64,000 nucleotides of DNA from Zonotrichia leucophrys gambelii (taxonomy: Eukaryota > Chordata > Aves > Passeriformes > Passerellidae). Numbering within the stretch: position 1 is the first letter of the stretch; every line of letters begins with the position of its first letter. A model generated the notes under the pieces. It made no database searches and was not told the origin of the DNA. It was given only the letters and a program-made list of their open reading frames with translations. Below are positions 1-10,333 of this stretch, one piece after another. The position numbers and the translations under genes are program-made. Location: assembly GCF_028769735.1 (NCBI RefSeq), contig NC_088173.1, positions 63,945,921 through 64,009,920 on the forward strand, read 5' to 3'.

Positions 1-273
1 ATAATACCACAACAATACTTTTCCCATTCCCCTTAAAATAGAACGCAGGGATTCCCTGTCACCCCTGTGATACCCCTAACAGCCTGGAAAAGGCAGGTTT
101 TCCTGAAATCAACATCCTTAAAACCACAAGCGAAGAGGGATCCCCTCAGTTCAAACACGGACAATAATCGAAGAGAAGCTGCTTCCCTCTCCTTAATTCC
201 TTTTGTCCTCATAAGCTCCACTTTTGTTCCTGAGGATCCAGGGAGGAACTGGCAAGATGAAATTCTTCATCTT

Positions 274-1012
274 TGATGAAAACCATCAAAAAAAAAAAAA
301 AGCCAAACAATATTAAAAGTAGTAACAATTTTAATTGAATAGTTACTATAAAAAAATATAAAATTGGATACAATATGATTCGATTAAAATAAGGGATAAT
401 TTGGTTCCAATAATAGTGCATAAGCAAAAGATAACCGCGGGGTACGGAGGGCAGAGTTCTGTAACCCTTGCCACTTCACGTACCAGCTTGCCAAATGAAA
501 ATCACCCCTTATATGCCATGTGTCAATGCCATCTCCTCCCATTTTTGGTTCATCATATCTCTACCTCCACCTTCATTACCACCCTTATCACACACGCGCC
601 ACCACTCGGTTTGGTGGTCGCACAAGTCTTTGGGGGTCGTTTTGGATGAAGACTCTCCTCTTCCTCTTTGTCCTTTAATTCACCTTTGGGTTACACATGC
701 GCACCAAGCCAGTACAATGTAAGCCAAGACTAACGAATCACTGCATCTACATATCAAGGCAATAAATCCCTTATAACTAGCATTTTCTGGGACTCAACCA
801 GGTTCTTGTTCATTTTTAGCAACTGTATCTTCCAGCTTCTTTCCTATGGTCCTTGAAAACATCTGCTGGGAAGGGGGGGTAGAGCCCCTCCTGTCCCTCT
901 CTTCTTTGGCATTACAACATTTAACTATTTATTATTCTCAAATATTAATTACTGTATCAATATCAATTACTGTTTCAATTTTTATCAGCACGAATCATAC
1001 CTATTTATCACA
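274..1012 (-). repeat. Probable ERVL-like solo LTR, diverged
   Basis: The stretch begins TGATGAAAACC and ends TTTATCACA, so it has TG...CA ends with imperfect inverted repeats. Its left part is AT-rich and contains a GGGGTAC block about 165 bp in. A similar block sits in the same relative place in the better preserved LTR at 2730-3342, which suggests a related family in minus orientation. I see no target-site duplication, primer-binding site or internal region, so a solo LTR is the simplest reading. The boundaries are uncertain and the family assignment rests on resemblance and memory, not a database search. Confidence 0.45.
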
Positions 1013-1277
1013 AGGGGAAGGACAAAAGTCCCCACTCCAAATCCACACGGGCTCACCTGTTCGGCTGCTGCTCCCCAGCACAAAGATTCGTCCCTTGGCA
1101 CCTCCTTTAAGCGATGTTCCACGTATCCAAGCGTGAATCCAGGTGTTCCCCCAGGCCCTGTGAGAAGCTCTCACAGTCCTTCCATGAGACAGCCCCAGGA
1201 GCCCCCCATAAACCTCTCCACTCAGCAGCTCCACGCAAAAGGGAACTGAGGCAAAGCCTCCCCACGGCAGGAGCTGG

Positions 1278-1400
1278 CCCCTCATCATCCTCACACTCAG
1301 ACCTGGGCTGCTCCGAGCCCCCATCAGCCTCACAGCTCACACCTGGCACTGCTCCGAGCCGTCCTCATCCTCACAGCTCACACCTGGGGCTGCTCTGGGT
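1278..1400. repeat. Three-unit tandem repeat of about 40 bp
   Basis: Three successive units share the pattern CATC-CCTCACA-CTCA-ACCTGG-CTGCTC-G. The units end near 1317, 1358 and 1400 and differ by scattered substitutions and one-base length changes. It is a short local duplication with no evident function. Confidence 0.7.
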
Positions 1401-1914
1401 TTCTTTCCATACGAATTTAGGGACAAATTCCTATTCTTTACCAATAGCTATAAAAACGAATACCTGGACAGGTTTTAGCATTCTACACCCACCCTTCCCT
1501 GTGAATTTGGTGGCAGCTTTGGGTCCCTCTGGGGGACGGCCCCCAGCGTGACCCCTCGCCCACCACCCCCACCTGCTCCTGCACCGCAGTGGGGCTCCTG
1601 CTCCTGGGGACCTCGGGGTGCCCCCAATGGCATCAGAGCCCCGAGTCTTCACCCCCTATTCCTGACCCCCCAAAGAAGGCACAGAACGAGTCCGATTGCC
1701 CTCGACAGCAGCGCAGCGCTTCCTCCAAGCCCTTTCCACACGTCCATCCCCCCAGAAAGGGATTCTGCTGCAACAAGAAAGGGGGGGCAGGCCCCAGAAG
1801 GGTTGAGGCTCCTCCCCAGCCTCACTGTTATGGGCCAGGGGCAGCAAGAGGGAGCGGAAGCAGAGAGGACACAGGAAGAAAAGGAAGAACAGGATGCAGG
1901 ATGAAATTGAAAAA

Positions 1915-1981
1915 CACCCGAACAAACAAAAAAACCCCAAACAAAACCCCTCAAACAAACAAACAAAAAAAACCCCAAACT
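1915..1981. repeat. A-rich simple repeat, (CAAA)n-like
   Basis: This tract is made of A runs separated by single C residues or CCCC runs. It is low-complexity DNA with no LINE 3' end beside it, and CR1 elements lack poly(A) tails in any case. Confidence 0.8.
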
Positions 1982-2729
1982 GGGATGAGCAGCACAACAG
2001 AGAGGCATTAAAAAAGAACACAAACAGGGAATGGAACGCAAGGATCCTCTGAGGAACAATGGCATGGGCAGCACCACAGAGAATAAAAAGGAACATGAGC
2101 GAAGCATGGAGAAGAAGAGAGAAAAAGACAGAGTGCCAAACACACAGTAAGGACAGAGGCATATAGACGTGGGGCAAGATGCTTCTCCTCCAACCACTAC
2201 ACAAGCGCAGCTTCCCTGCAATTCCATGCTCAGTCTCTCCTCCAAGCTGCACAGGTGAAGAAACAGGTACTCGCAACATTTCCTTCCCTTAGGCAGCACA
2301 GACCCACCGGGAAAACCTGGAATCCAAGGGTGGATCTAAACATGGGAGGTCTCACTTGCTACTCTCTCCACCTTTTCTCCAGCTTAGCCCTGGGCTGAGA
2401 AACAAAAGACAACAAACATTGAGGTGTCTTGAGGATGCCCAGGCCTGGGAGGAAGCCCTTCCCAGCAGACTCTTGGCCTTTCCCCACTCTGAGGGACTGT
2501 GGAAATGCACATCCAGACCCAGGGAGGACAGCCTGGGATGTTTTCTGCACAACAAACACCACAGCCCCGAGCACCAGAAGCCTGAAGATGCTCTGGGATT
2601 GCAATTCACAGCCTCAGTGGATTCTACATGGGCCAAGTAATTTGTGCCCAGAGGAAATACAAGTCAGCATTTTTAATAGTTAAAATACCCGTGGAAGTTA
2701 CTGCCTGCTTATGGCAGTGAGCTTCATAT

Positions 2730-3342
2730 TGTGAAAAACGCCAATCACTTGTTTTTAAAATTTTAAAAGTTTAATAGTAATAAAATGGTTATTAAAAATA
2801 GTAATACAATTAGAGTAATAATAATTTGGACAAATTGAATTAGGACAATATGAGACAATAAAGACAAAGAGTTATGGACGTCGGGGTACCTTTTTCTGGG
2901 CATCAGGAGCACGGAAAAGTACACACGTTAACAAAGGATTAACCCTTAAAGGCAACAGCCTGTTGCATATTCATACACCTCATACATGATGCATAAATTC
3001 CATTCAAACACAGGATTCTGTCTGGTCATCATGAACTTCTTCCTCAGAATCCTAACAGCACCTTCGAGGCAGGAAGAAGTTCGTTTCTTCTGATAAGAGG
3101 GCCATAAATTCTTTTTCTCTGAAAGATTCAGGTGTCCTGTGGCTGCTATCTCGCTGCAAGTCCTTTCTTTAAAAAAGTATCCTACATGGCATAGTTTCTA
3201 TTTTAACATTTTTTATAACCTAAAACTATATTTAACTCAATACTTAAGAGAATTAATACAGCATTATTTTCTAACACAACACATATAATATTCATTTTAA
3301 TATTTGTGAAAAGCCAATCATAAAATAAATGCATTTTTCACA
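2730..3342 (-). repeat. Solo LTR, songbird ERVL-like
   Basis: The element is delimited by a perfect 9-base inverted repeat, TGTGAAAAA at the left end and TTTTTCACA at the right end, over 613 bp. In minus orientation it would start TGTGAAAAATGC with a TGATTGGC (CCAAT box) shortly inside, pass a GGTACC motif (2886-2891 on the plus strand) and end GGCGTTTTTCACA. The pattern matches my memory of an abundant ERVL-type LTR in songbird genomes. The flanks ATAT and GTAT could be a 4-bp target duplication with one substitution. There is no internal region, so this is a solo LTR left by LTR-LTR recombination. Confidence 0.7.
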
Positions 3343-3635
3343 GTATGGCCTCCCATACTTAGGGATTTATCAGAAGAAGCAGTTTCAGGTTCCTTCCTTT
3401 TGGAGCCCAGCTCCAAACAGGAAACTTTTCACGACTGCTCCTGAGAGAATCAAGTGGAACTTCAGGAGCTCAGGAAAGCGACTCCCCCCTCTGAGTCGCG
3501 TCTCACCTGCCCAGCAGCCACAGTGCTTTTGTACCACCTCTCTCCCTGCTTTCCACGTTCCTTTAAAAGCGACAAGCCTGCAAGCTCTGTCTCCAGCCGC
3601 ATCCTCCCTGCGCCCCGGCCCCTCCCCTGAACCGC

Positions 3636-3995
3636 CTAGCACCGCCCCGGCACCGCCCAGCACCACCCAGCACGGCCCTGGCCCCGCCCAGCACCGCCCT
3701 GGCCCCGCCCCTGCACCGCCCCGGTACCGCCCAGCACCACCCAGCACGGCACTGGCCCCGCCTAGCACCGCCCCGGCACCGCCCAGCACCGTCCTGGCCC
3801 CGCCCCAGCACACCGCCCAGCACCGCCCAGGCACCGCCCCGGCACCGGCCCAGCACTGCACAACACCGCCCAGCTCCGCCCCAGCACCGCCCCGGCCCCG
3901 CCCTGCACCGCCCAGGCACCGCCCCGGCACCACCCCGGCACCGGTCCAGCACTGCACAACACCGCCCCGGCCCAGCACTGCGCAGCACCGCCCCA
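3636..3995. repeat. GC-rich decamer minisatellite, CACCGCCCNG units
   Basis: About 36 degenerate units of roughly 10 bp, with variants CACCGCCCCG, CACCGCCCAG, CACCACCCAG and CACGGCCCTG, run head to tail. The plus strand is C-rich. The minus strand is therefore rich in GGG and GGGG runs and repeated GGGCGG boxes. Long open frames across it on both strands are artefacts of a low-stop repeat. It adjoins a second array and a CpG-rich block. Confidence 0.9.
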
Positions 3996-4042
3996 GATGC
4001 TCCGGGGCGGCTCCCCCCTGGCTACAGGGCTGGGGAAGCTGC

Positions 4043-4241
4043 AGGTTTCGTTTCCCAGGAAAAACCCAGGGTTTGTTTCGCAGGAAAACCCAGGTTTTGT
4101 GTCCCAAGAAAAACCCCAAATTTTATTTCCCAGGAAAACGCAGGTTTTGTGTCCCAGGAAAAGCCCAGGTTTTGTTTCGCAGGAAAAAAACAGGTTTTAT
4201 TTCCCAGGAAAACCCTAGGGTTTGTGTCCCAGGGAAAGCTC
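4043..4241. repeat. 24-25 bp minisatellite with TTCCCAGGAA core, about 8 units
   Basis: Eight head-to-tail units share the pattern GGTTTTGTTTCCCAGGAAAA with small length changes in the A run. The core is TTCCCAGGAA, TTCGCAGGAA or GTCCCAGGAA. Five of the eight keep TTC-N4-GAA, the spacing preferred by STAT6. Reading frames through the array simply translate the repeat. It lies between the decamer array and the CpG/NRF1-like block. Confidence 0.9.
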
Positions 4242-4244
4242 TGC

Positions 4245-4515
4245 CCGGCGGCCCCGGCTCCGCGCCAGGCACGTCACTGTGCATGCGCCTCCCATTCCAC
4301 AGCACCACGCATGCTCACGGGGGTTTCCTTTTCGCCCGGAATTCCCACGTCCAAAGAGCCTCCGCTGGCAAACACGCATGCGCGCTGTTCCACTGCCGTA
4401 CTGCTGCGCGCCACCGGGTGTCAGGTGCGAGCCACTGCCCGCGCCGCGCATGTGTCACTGCGGCGCCGCGTTCCAGGCCCCGCTCGGCCCCCACACGGGA
4501 AGCGCCGAGCTTCGG
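4245..4515. promoter_or_regulatory. CpG-rich block with NRF1-like palindromes; putative promoter
   Basis: The stretch is rich in CpG and has four sites resembling the NRF1 palindrome YGCGCAYGCGCR: near 4280-4288 (GCATGCGC), 4307-4316 (ACGCATGCTC), 4374-4385 (ACGCATGCGCGC) and 4446-4456 (GCGCATGTGTC). A CRE half-site, ACGTCA, is at 4271-4276. NRF1 clusters in CpG islands usually mark TATA-less housekeeping promoters. I find no convincing coding exon on either side. In human the gene upstream of ATRN is DNAAF9, transcribed away from it, so this could be a divergent upstream promoter, but nothing in the sequence proves that. Confidence 0.45.
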
Positions 4516-5930
4516 GACACTGAGAGGGCAAATGCCGATCAGAATAAATCATTAACAAGCTGCACGACTTCCAAGTTTCTCTCCAACCATTCTTACGTGG
4601 AAGTCCATGGTTTTCCCGCCTCCTTCTGGAAAAATGAAATTATTCCTCAGCTCTGGAGTGGTCCCAGTCCAGTCCAAGCACTCGAGGAACAATCATCTGC
4701 TCCCTGTGTGCCAGCAAGAGCTTTCTATGTGAAAGAACTGAAAAGGACTTGGCAGTGCATTTTTCCTGGAATAAGAGCCCAGGCAGATGCGGCTTGTCAG
4801 CACTCACAGCACTCCCTTCTCCTAAAACAATTCTGGGCTACTTTGCAAACTGCCTCTGCCATGTGGTTTTCTCCAGGAGGAACGAAAGAAATTTTCACGG
4901 CAGTTTCGAAATTATGTTATCACAAATGAAAGAAAGTAAAGAAGAAATATTCCCTGCAAGAGCCTTTGGGACCATCTAGGCTGAATTGGGAAGGGGACAT
5001 TAATTCCTTGCATTGTGAATACACAACAGCCTCCAACACGCAGCACAGACTGTCAAGTGGGGTCTGACAGCACCACTCTGACAAACCTCGTTGTCATTCT
5101 CCCTTTCAGTGACTTTTGCAATCAAAGTCTGTAGCTGAAAAGCCCAAAAGCTCTGTCCAACTGCCCAGGAACAAAAGGATACTCCCAGGGATGAGACACA
5201 TTCCCAGCAAACACTTCTAACACAGCAGAGAGGCAGCACTGGAATTCGTGTGGGGCTGGCAAGGGCTGCCAGGAGGGCACAGCCCCCAGGTGGGGTGGCA
5301 GTGGCAGCAGCAAACTGCCATGGTCTGATGGCACAACAGAGAGACAGTCCAGCAATGCCCACGGGAGGTGCAGGCTTAATTCTGCTCCCTGTGCTGCCAC
5401 ATCCCAGCAGAGGCAGGGATATAAACTCTCGTGATACAACAAAATGCAGCACCTGTTACCCTGATCCAGTTTAAACTCAGCGTCTGGGGCCAAAGCCCAC
5501 ACCTACAGTGAACACTGACCTGATCTGACCTGGATCAGTCTCACCTCCAACATGATCCAAGAGGTTTCTTGCCCAGGGCTGGGGGAAATCTGACATAATG
5601 CTGATAAATAAACTTTGCTGAGAGCAGTCACCATCCCAGTCCTTCAGGCTTTGCAAGATTTTGTAATGAATGAATTCAGCTCCTCATCCTTAATCTAAAT
5701 TTCTAACAGGTTTTGTTAGAAAGATACTGGACAGTAAATCAGACAACAGAATTAAAAGTCTGCACAAGGAATAACAGAAGGTTTCCCATGAATAGCAGAA
5801 GGTCCTTTTTTTCCCTCATCACAGTGGGATCATGCTGTGTAAGCACTGCACAGTATCTCCTTCATGTTTTTGGCTGAAAAGCGGGCCAGGAGCAGCAAAA
5901 GGCTGCCTTTGCCCAGCCGAGGCAGCCCCA
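4516..5930. other. Unassigned intergenic DNA
   Basis: Ordinary mixed-composition DNA. Open frames of up to 150 codons on the minus strand near 5000-5450, and a 235-codon plus frame running out of the CpG block, show no recognisable domain. They lack the codon regularity expected of a gene and are not annotated. Confidence 0.5.
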
Positions 5931-6545
5931 CTGTCAGCTCTCCTCGCACCTCCAGACAGGTGTTTGTGCCAAACTTTGTCTTTGCGCACGGCGTCTGCGG
6001 CAAACACCACCAAGGCCAGAGCTGCGCACGGCAAAGGCTGACCCGGCGGCGCTTCTCGTGCCCGGCCAGACACGGCCACCCGCTCCTGAGGGACCCCTGC
6101 CCTGCTCGGGGCTCTCCGTGCCCCCCTCCTCAGGCGGAGCCGCCGGGCTGATCGCTACCCGGGGAAGGGGCCGGGGCCACCGGCCAGCCCCGCCGGGCAC
6201 GGGCAGCGAGCGGCCCACAGCGAGGGAGCCGAGCCCCGCAGCCCCGGAGCCCTCCCGCAGCCCCGAGCCGGCCCCCGAGCCCCGGAGCCCTCCCGCAGCC
6301 CTCACGCAGCCCCGAGCCCCGAGCTGGCCCCCCAGACCTCCAGAAGCCCTGAGCCCCCGCAGCCCTCCCTGAGCCCCGAGCCGGCCCCGCAGCCCCGAGC
6401 CCCGAGCCGGCCCCGTAGCCCTCCCTGAGCCCCGAGCCGCCCCCGCAGCCCTCCCGAGCCCCGCAGCCCTCCCGAGCCCCGCAGCCCTCCCACAGCCCCG
6501 CAGCCCTCCCGAGCCCTGCAGCCCTCCCGCCCGAGCGGCGGGGCG
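5931..6545. promoter_or_regulatory. Second GC/CpG-rich block, possible CpG island
   Basis: CpG-rich from about 5985 onward, partly because of the tandem array at 6229-6535. The non-repetitive left part (about 5985-6220) contains several CpG dinucleotides and GC-rich promoter-like sequence, but no TATA box, CRE or clear exon that I can identify. It may be an island for an upstream gene or simply a GC-rich repeat zone. Confidence 0.3.
6229..6535. repeat. GC-rich minisatellite, CCCGCAGCCCTCCCGAG units
   Basis: Degenerate units of about 17-20 bp built from GAGCCCCGCAGCCCTCCC repeat with many internal length variants, and are most regular at about 6425-6530. As in the decamer array, the plus strand is C-rich, so the minus strand has many short G runs. 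Open frames through it are artefacts. Confidence 0.85.
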
Positions 6546-7209
6546 GCGACAGCTGATACCCACTCTTTACGGGAACAAGTTTAACTAGTTCTGAGGCTTC
6601 CAACAATTCAATGAACATTTTCCTTGCAGAGCTTTTGAAAGAAGTCCCTGATTTGTCTCTCATAAGTGCTTGAGTGCTTTGACAATGCACTGATTTTTTC
6701 CCGTGTATTTTAGAGTAAGTTTGAGTTTATAATATGAAATAAATATGAGTACTTACTGAAAACTCTGGAAAGTAGAGACAGAAGAGAAAGAAAAGCTTTA
6801 TTTGATAGTGAAATACTTAATTGCTTTAAATGAGCAATACCTCAGCTGATGTCACAGTGTAATGTCCATTAATGCATTTAGTTATATGAGCAAATGCTAC
6901 AGAGATTTACAAGGATTTGACTTACCAAACACTCTCTACAACCACAAATGCACAACTACAAGGACTCTGTGTGTCCACTGGAATTGCACACATATGCAAG
7001 TTGTGAATCATGACCCTTGAGAGTGAGTAGTGGTTAAGAAAAGAGTTCATCAGGTCATAAATAATTTGAGAGACATTTAATTTTTTGTGGAATAAGATTA
7101 ATTAAATTTTTCAGAGAAGCAGCATTGCAGATGTTAATATCAGCAAATCAACTATTGAGAGTTCTAAATATTTTGAAGGAAATGAACAAAAAATCTGCTA
7201 GTTGCAGCA
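6546..7209. other. AT-rich unassigned DNA
   Basis: AT-rich sequence with no open frame of note, no CR1 signature and no tandem structure. Nothing supports a gene here. Confidence 0.5.
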
Positions 7210-7443
7210 TTTTGTTTTGTTTTATTTAATTTCATTTTGTTTCATTTAATTTCATTCCAGGAAAATTAATTTAATTTCATCTCATTTTTAGAATCTCATT
7301 TCACTCCATAAAATTTCATAGAATTTCATTTCAGTAAATTTAATTTCATTAAATTTTAAAATTTAATTTCATTTAATTCTATAGAATTTCTTTTCTTTTC
7401 ATTTTACTTCATTCCAGCAAGTTTCATTTCCTTTAATGAAATT
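7210..7443. repeat. AT-rich array of TTTAATTTCATT-type units
   Basis: Degenerate repetition of TTTAATTTCAT and ATTTCATT, interrupted by variants such as CATTCCAG, fills about 230 bp. It has the look of an old expanded AT-rich simple repeat. Such tracts unwind easily and can act as matrix-attachment DNA, but that is inference only. Confidence 0.75.
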
Positions 7444-8185
7444 AAACAAAATCACAGATCCGCTACTAAATTGTGATTTTTTGAAATGCAGTTCAGGGCA
7501 TGACAGCAAGACAGCAAGAATAGGGGAACATAAATAATGCTGTGCCCTATAAATAATCCTGTGGAAGCCCAGCTTCCCTACACCCATGGGGAGTGCAGAG
7601 CGGGTACCTGCCCTGTCAGCATGAATCAAACCAGACACCCCGAGAAACAAACAGGTCTGCCCAGTGCAGAGACTGGCTTGTGGTCCAGCAGATGCCAACC
7701 CCGGTGATCATCCCAGCAGATTTGGATACAAGGTGGGTTTGGGTGGGCAGGGAGTGCACAGCAGGTACAGGGCTAAACCCACAGCTGCTCTTCCCCCTCC
7801 CGGGACATTACGGGGTGTGTCTTCAGGACAGCCAGGTGGCTCTTGGGGAAAGCAAGGGCTAGAAACTTCCCAATGGAGTTTGACTTCCAACCACGTTGAT
7901 TGGAGCAACAGGAAATATAAAACAAATGAGAAGTCTCTGAACTTTCAAGTAAATGTCTGGGATATTCAGTTGATGGCATGAGTTTTTCTTCAGCCCTCTC
8001 TGTTTTGGTTGAGTCTCTCACTCATTCTTTGATGGAGGTCTGCCACATTTACCTTTGGCTTCCTGGAGGGTGCTGAAGCCCAGGGGAGAGAGAGCTGGTT
8101 CCAGCAGACTGTACTGGGGAGCCCTTCCCTGGGACCTCCAAGACACGAGGCAGAAAGGTGCACCCCAGTCTTCTGCTGCAGTGCC

Positions 8186-8572
8186 CATAGAGGCTGAGAG
8201 AGTTGGGGATGTTCAGCGTGGAGAAGCAAAGGCTCTGGGGAGACCTTAAAACACCTGTCAGAGCCCAAAGGGGCTGCAGGAGAACTGGAGAGGGACTTTG
8301 GACAAGAGAGGGAGTTGACAGGACAAAGGGGAATGGCTTTACAACAGTAGCTTGAGATGCAATGTTAGGGAGAAATTCTTACCTGTGAGGTTGATGAAGC
8401 CCTGGCACAGGTTGCCCAGAAAAGCTGTGACTGCCTCTGGATCCCTGGGAGTGTTCCAGACCAGACTGGATGGGGCTTGGACCAGCCCAGGACAGTGGAA
8501 GGTGTCCCTCTCCCTGGCAAGGGGATGGAAGAAGATGATCTTTAAAGTCCTTTTCATTCTGTGATTCTGTGT
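8186..8572 (+). mobile_element. CR1 LINE fragment, 5'-truncated
   Basis: Reads along the CR1 3' region in plus orientation: a GAGAGTTGGGG...GGAGAAGCAAAGGCTC segment, then AGAGGGACTTTGGACAAG, CCCTGGCACAGGTTGCCCAG and GGATGGGGCTTGGACC, ending ATTCTGTGATTCTGTG. The 3' end is well preserved. No reverse-transcriptase coding remains. Confidence 0.92.
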
Positions 8573-9999
8573 TAGCCCTTACTCACCACTTAGCTGAATT
8601 TTCACAGCCTTTATTGCATGTCTCCATGTATTCACTCCTTACACATGGGATTTTCTTTGTCCAAATGCAGCAGCATCACCTTCAATTCCTTTATTTGACC
8701 TTTATGTACCAGAGGTCTCCAACCACCTCCCCAGCCCTACTTCTGAGGTGCCTCCTCACAACTGGTTTTTCCATGATCATCATGATCAAAGATTCCTGCC
8801 TTTTTTTCCCCAAGAAGTCATGCCTCCCAAAAATTAACTGTGCCTCTACTTTTATTTGGATCAGGTCCACAGATTCTGTTTTATCCTAGAGCTCAATATC
8901 CAGATGTCTGAGTGATTATTGTGGCTTTATGAATCTACAGCTGGAGGTCACCTCCAGGCTTGTTCGTAAGAATCATAAAATGTTATCAGTTATCTAGTGT
9001 CAACAGTGTGATAAGTGCAACATAAGGCAATTTCACTGTGGCAGCCAACCTCCAATCTGTTTTCTTCCTCCTGGTTTTGTATCCAGCTAAATGGAGCACT
9101 CTGTGCAATTGCTCAACTGCTCTGAGAAGGGAGATTTGAACGTCTTGCAGTCTGTAGGGTCTTGCTGTTGATTTCCAGCCCATCCAAGATTTATCCCTCG
9201 TGTCTTATCTCCAATGGTAATGGGCTGGGAGAACCTTTGCAATTTCATTTCCCCCCCTTCAGCGCTTCAGCCTGAATCCTACTGTCTGCAGTTATCCGAT
9301 GGCCAACTTTCCTGGCTCATAGACCATCCTGCTGCATCTGTGAGGATGTGTTGGGGATGAGAATGAGGCTGGAAATAGCTTGAGACGGGGAAAGTATTTC
9401 TATTTCTGACCAATCTGTCAAGAAATGAAGGCTCCAGGCAGCTTCTTGCCTCCAGCACTGTTTGGGAATGTCTAAACCCTCTGAGCCCATGAAGGCATTG
9501 GAGTAGCCCTGGAGAGTCAGGGCGCAGAAGAGCGTTTTGCTCCTGCTGCATCATGGATGTCAGGGCAAATAGACACTCCAATTAGGCAGAGTCTCAGCTG
9601 GCCAATTAGACACTTCCAAGGAATTTTTCCTAGTTATTTCCACTGCTGGGACAGTCTCTTGTGAGAGATAACAGCAGCAGTTTGGTTATTTTAATGGCTT
9701 CATTTAGTCTGTGTAAATATTGTCAGAAAGTGACCTTTAGCATCTACCAGCATGAGGTGAAGTCCCTTGCTGCCCAAAAACTGGTTTCCAGAGCCTCTGA
9801 ACCATTTACCATATATTTAACTCACCCAGGAGGTGTTTCACTCTACAAACTGGAAACTCTGAAATAACTCACGATGAAACATGACTTAATGAAGAGGTGG
9901 CTGTGCATCTCCTCCAGGATGGGCTTACACCAAGAAAGGATGAAACCAAAGAGCAGCTGAAGTCCCCATTTAATGACTTTATAGCACTTTCCAATGCCT
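8573..9999. other. Unassigned intergenic DNA between two CR1 fragments
   Basis: Mixed-composition DNA with short open frames of up to about 106 codons that match nothing I recognise. No tandem structure, LTR ends or promoter-like cluster is visible. Confidence 0.5.
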
Positions 10000-10333
10000 A
10001 AAGGTGCTCCAAGAGAGCTGGAGAGGGGCTTTGGACAAGGATGTGGAGGGACAGGACAAGGGGAAAGGGCTTCACACCAACAATAGCTGTAGATCAGATA
10101 TTAAGAAGAAATTCTTCCCTGTAAGGATGGTGAGGCCCTAGCACAAGTTGTCCAGGGCAGCTGTGGCTGATCCTGGCTCCCTGGCAGTGTCCAAGACCAG
10201 GTTGGATGGGGCTTGGAGCAAGCTTCTGGTGGAAGGTGTTCTAGTGGAAGGTGTCCCTGCCCATGGCAAGAGTCAGAACTGGGGGATTTTTAAGGCCCTT
10301 TCAACATAAATCATTCTGTGATTCTATAATTCT
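10000..10333 (+). mobile_element. CR1 LINE fragment
   Basis: Plus-oriented CR1 3' part: GAGAGCTGGAGAGGGGCTTTGGACAAGG, TTCTTCCCTGTAAGG, GGTTGGATGGGGCTTGG and the terminal ATTCTGTGATTCTATAATTCTG. A small internal duplication (GTGGAAGGTGTTCTAGTGGAAGGTGTCC) lies near 10230-10255. Confidence 0.92.

Larger units (their letters stand above)
1013..2729. other. Unassigned intergenic DNA with small simple repeats
   Basis: No coding sequence can be supported. The open frames on both strands are short or of low complexity and none resembles a known protein. The stretch holds a three-unit array near 1278-1400 and an A/C-rich tract near 1918-1980, listed separately. The remainder, including the purine-rich 1840-2130 segment, shows no feature I recognise. 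Confidence 0.5.

Noticed and set aside
1649..2299. 207-216 codon minus-strand frames, cysteine- and phenylalanine-rich
   Set aside because: They arise from purine-rich plus-strand DNA and an A-rich simple repeat. The hydrophobic look is a composition effect.
3636..4241. CRISPR-like repeat array
   Set aside because: Units are contiguous with no unique spacers, and the DNA is clearly vertebrate; these are minisatellites.
3329..4555. 408-codon plus-strand open frame
   Set aside because: It runs through the decamer and 24-bp minisatellites, so its length comes from stop-poor repeats. No domain, signal peptide or splice context.
4222..4929. 235-codon plus-strand frame leaving the CpG block
   Set aside because: No recognisable domain, and the composition changes abruptly where the CpG-rich DNA ends. 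More likely chance read-through.
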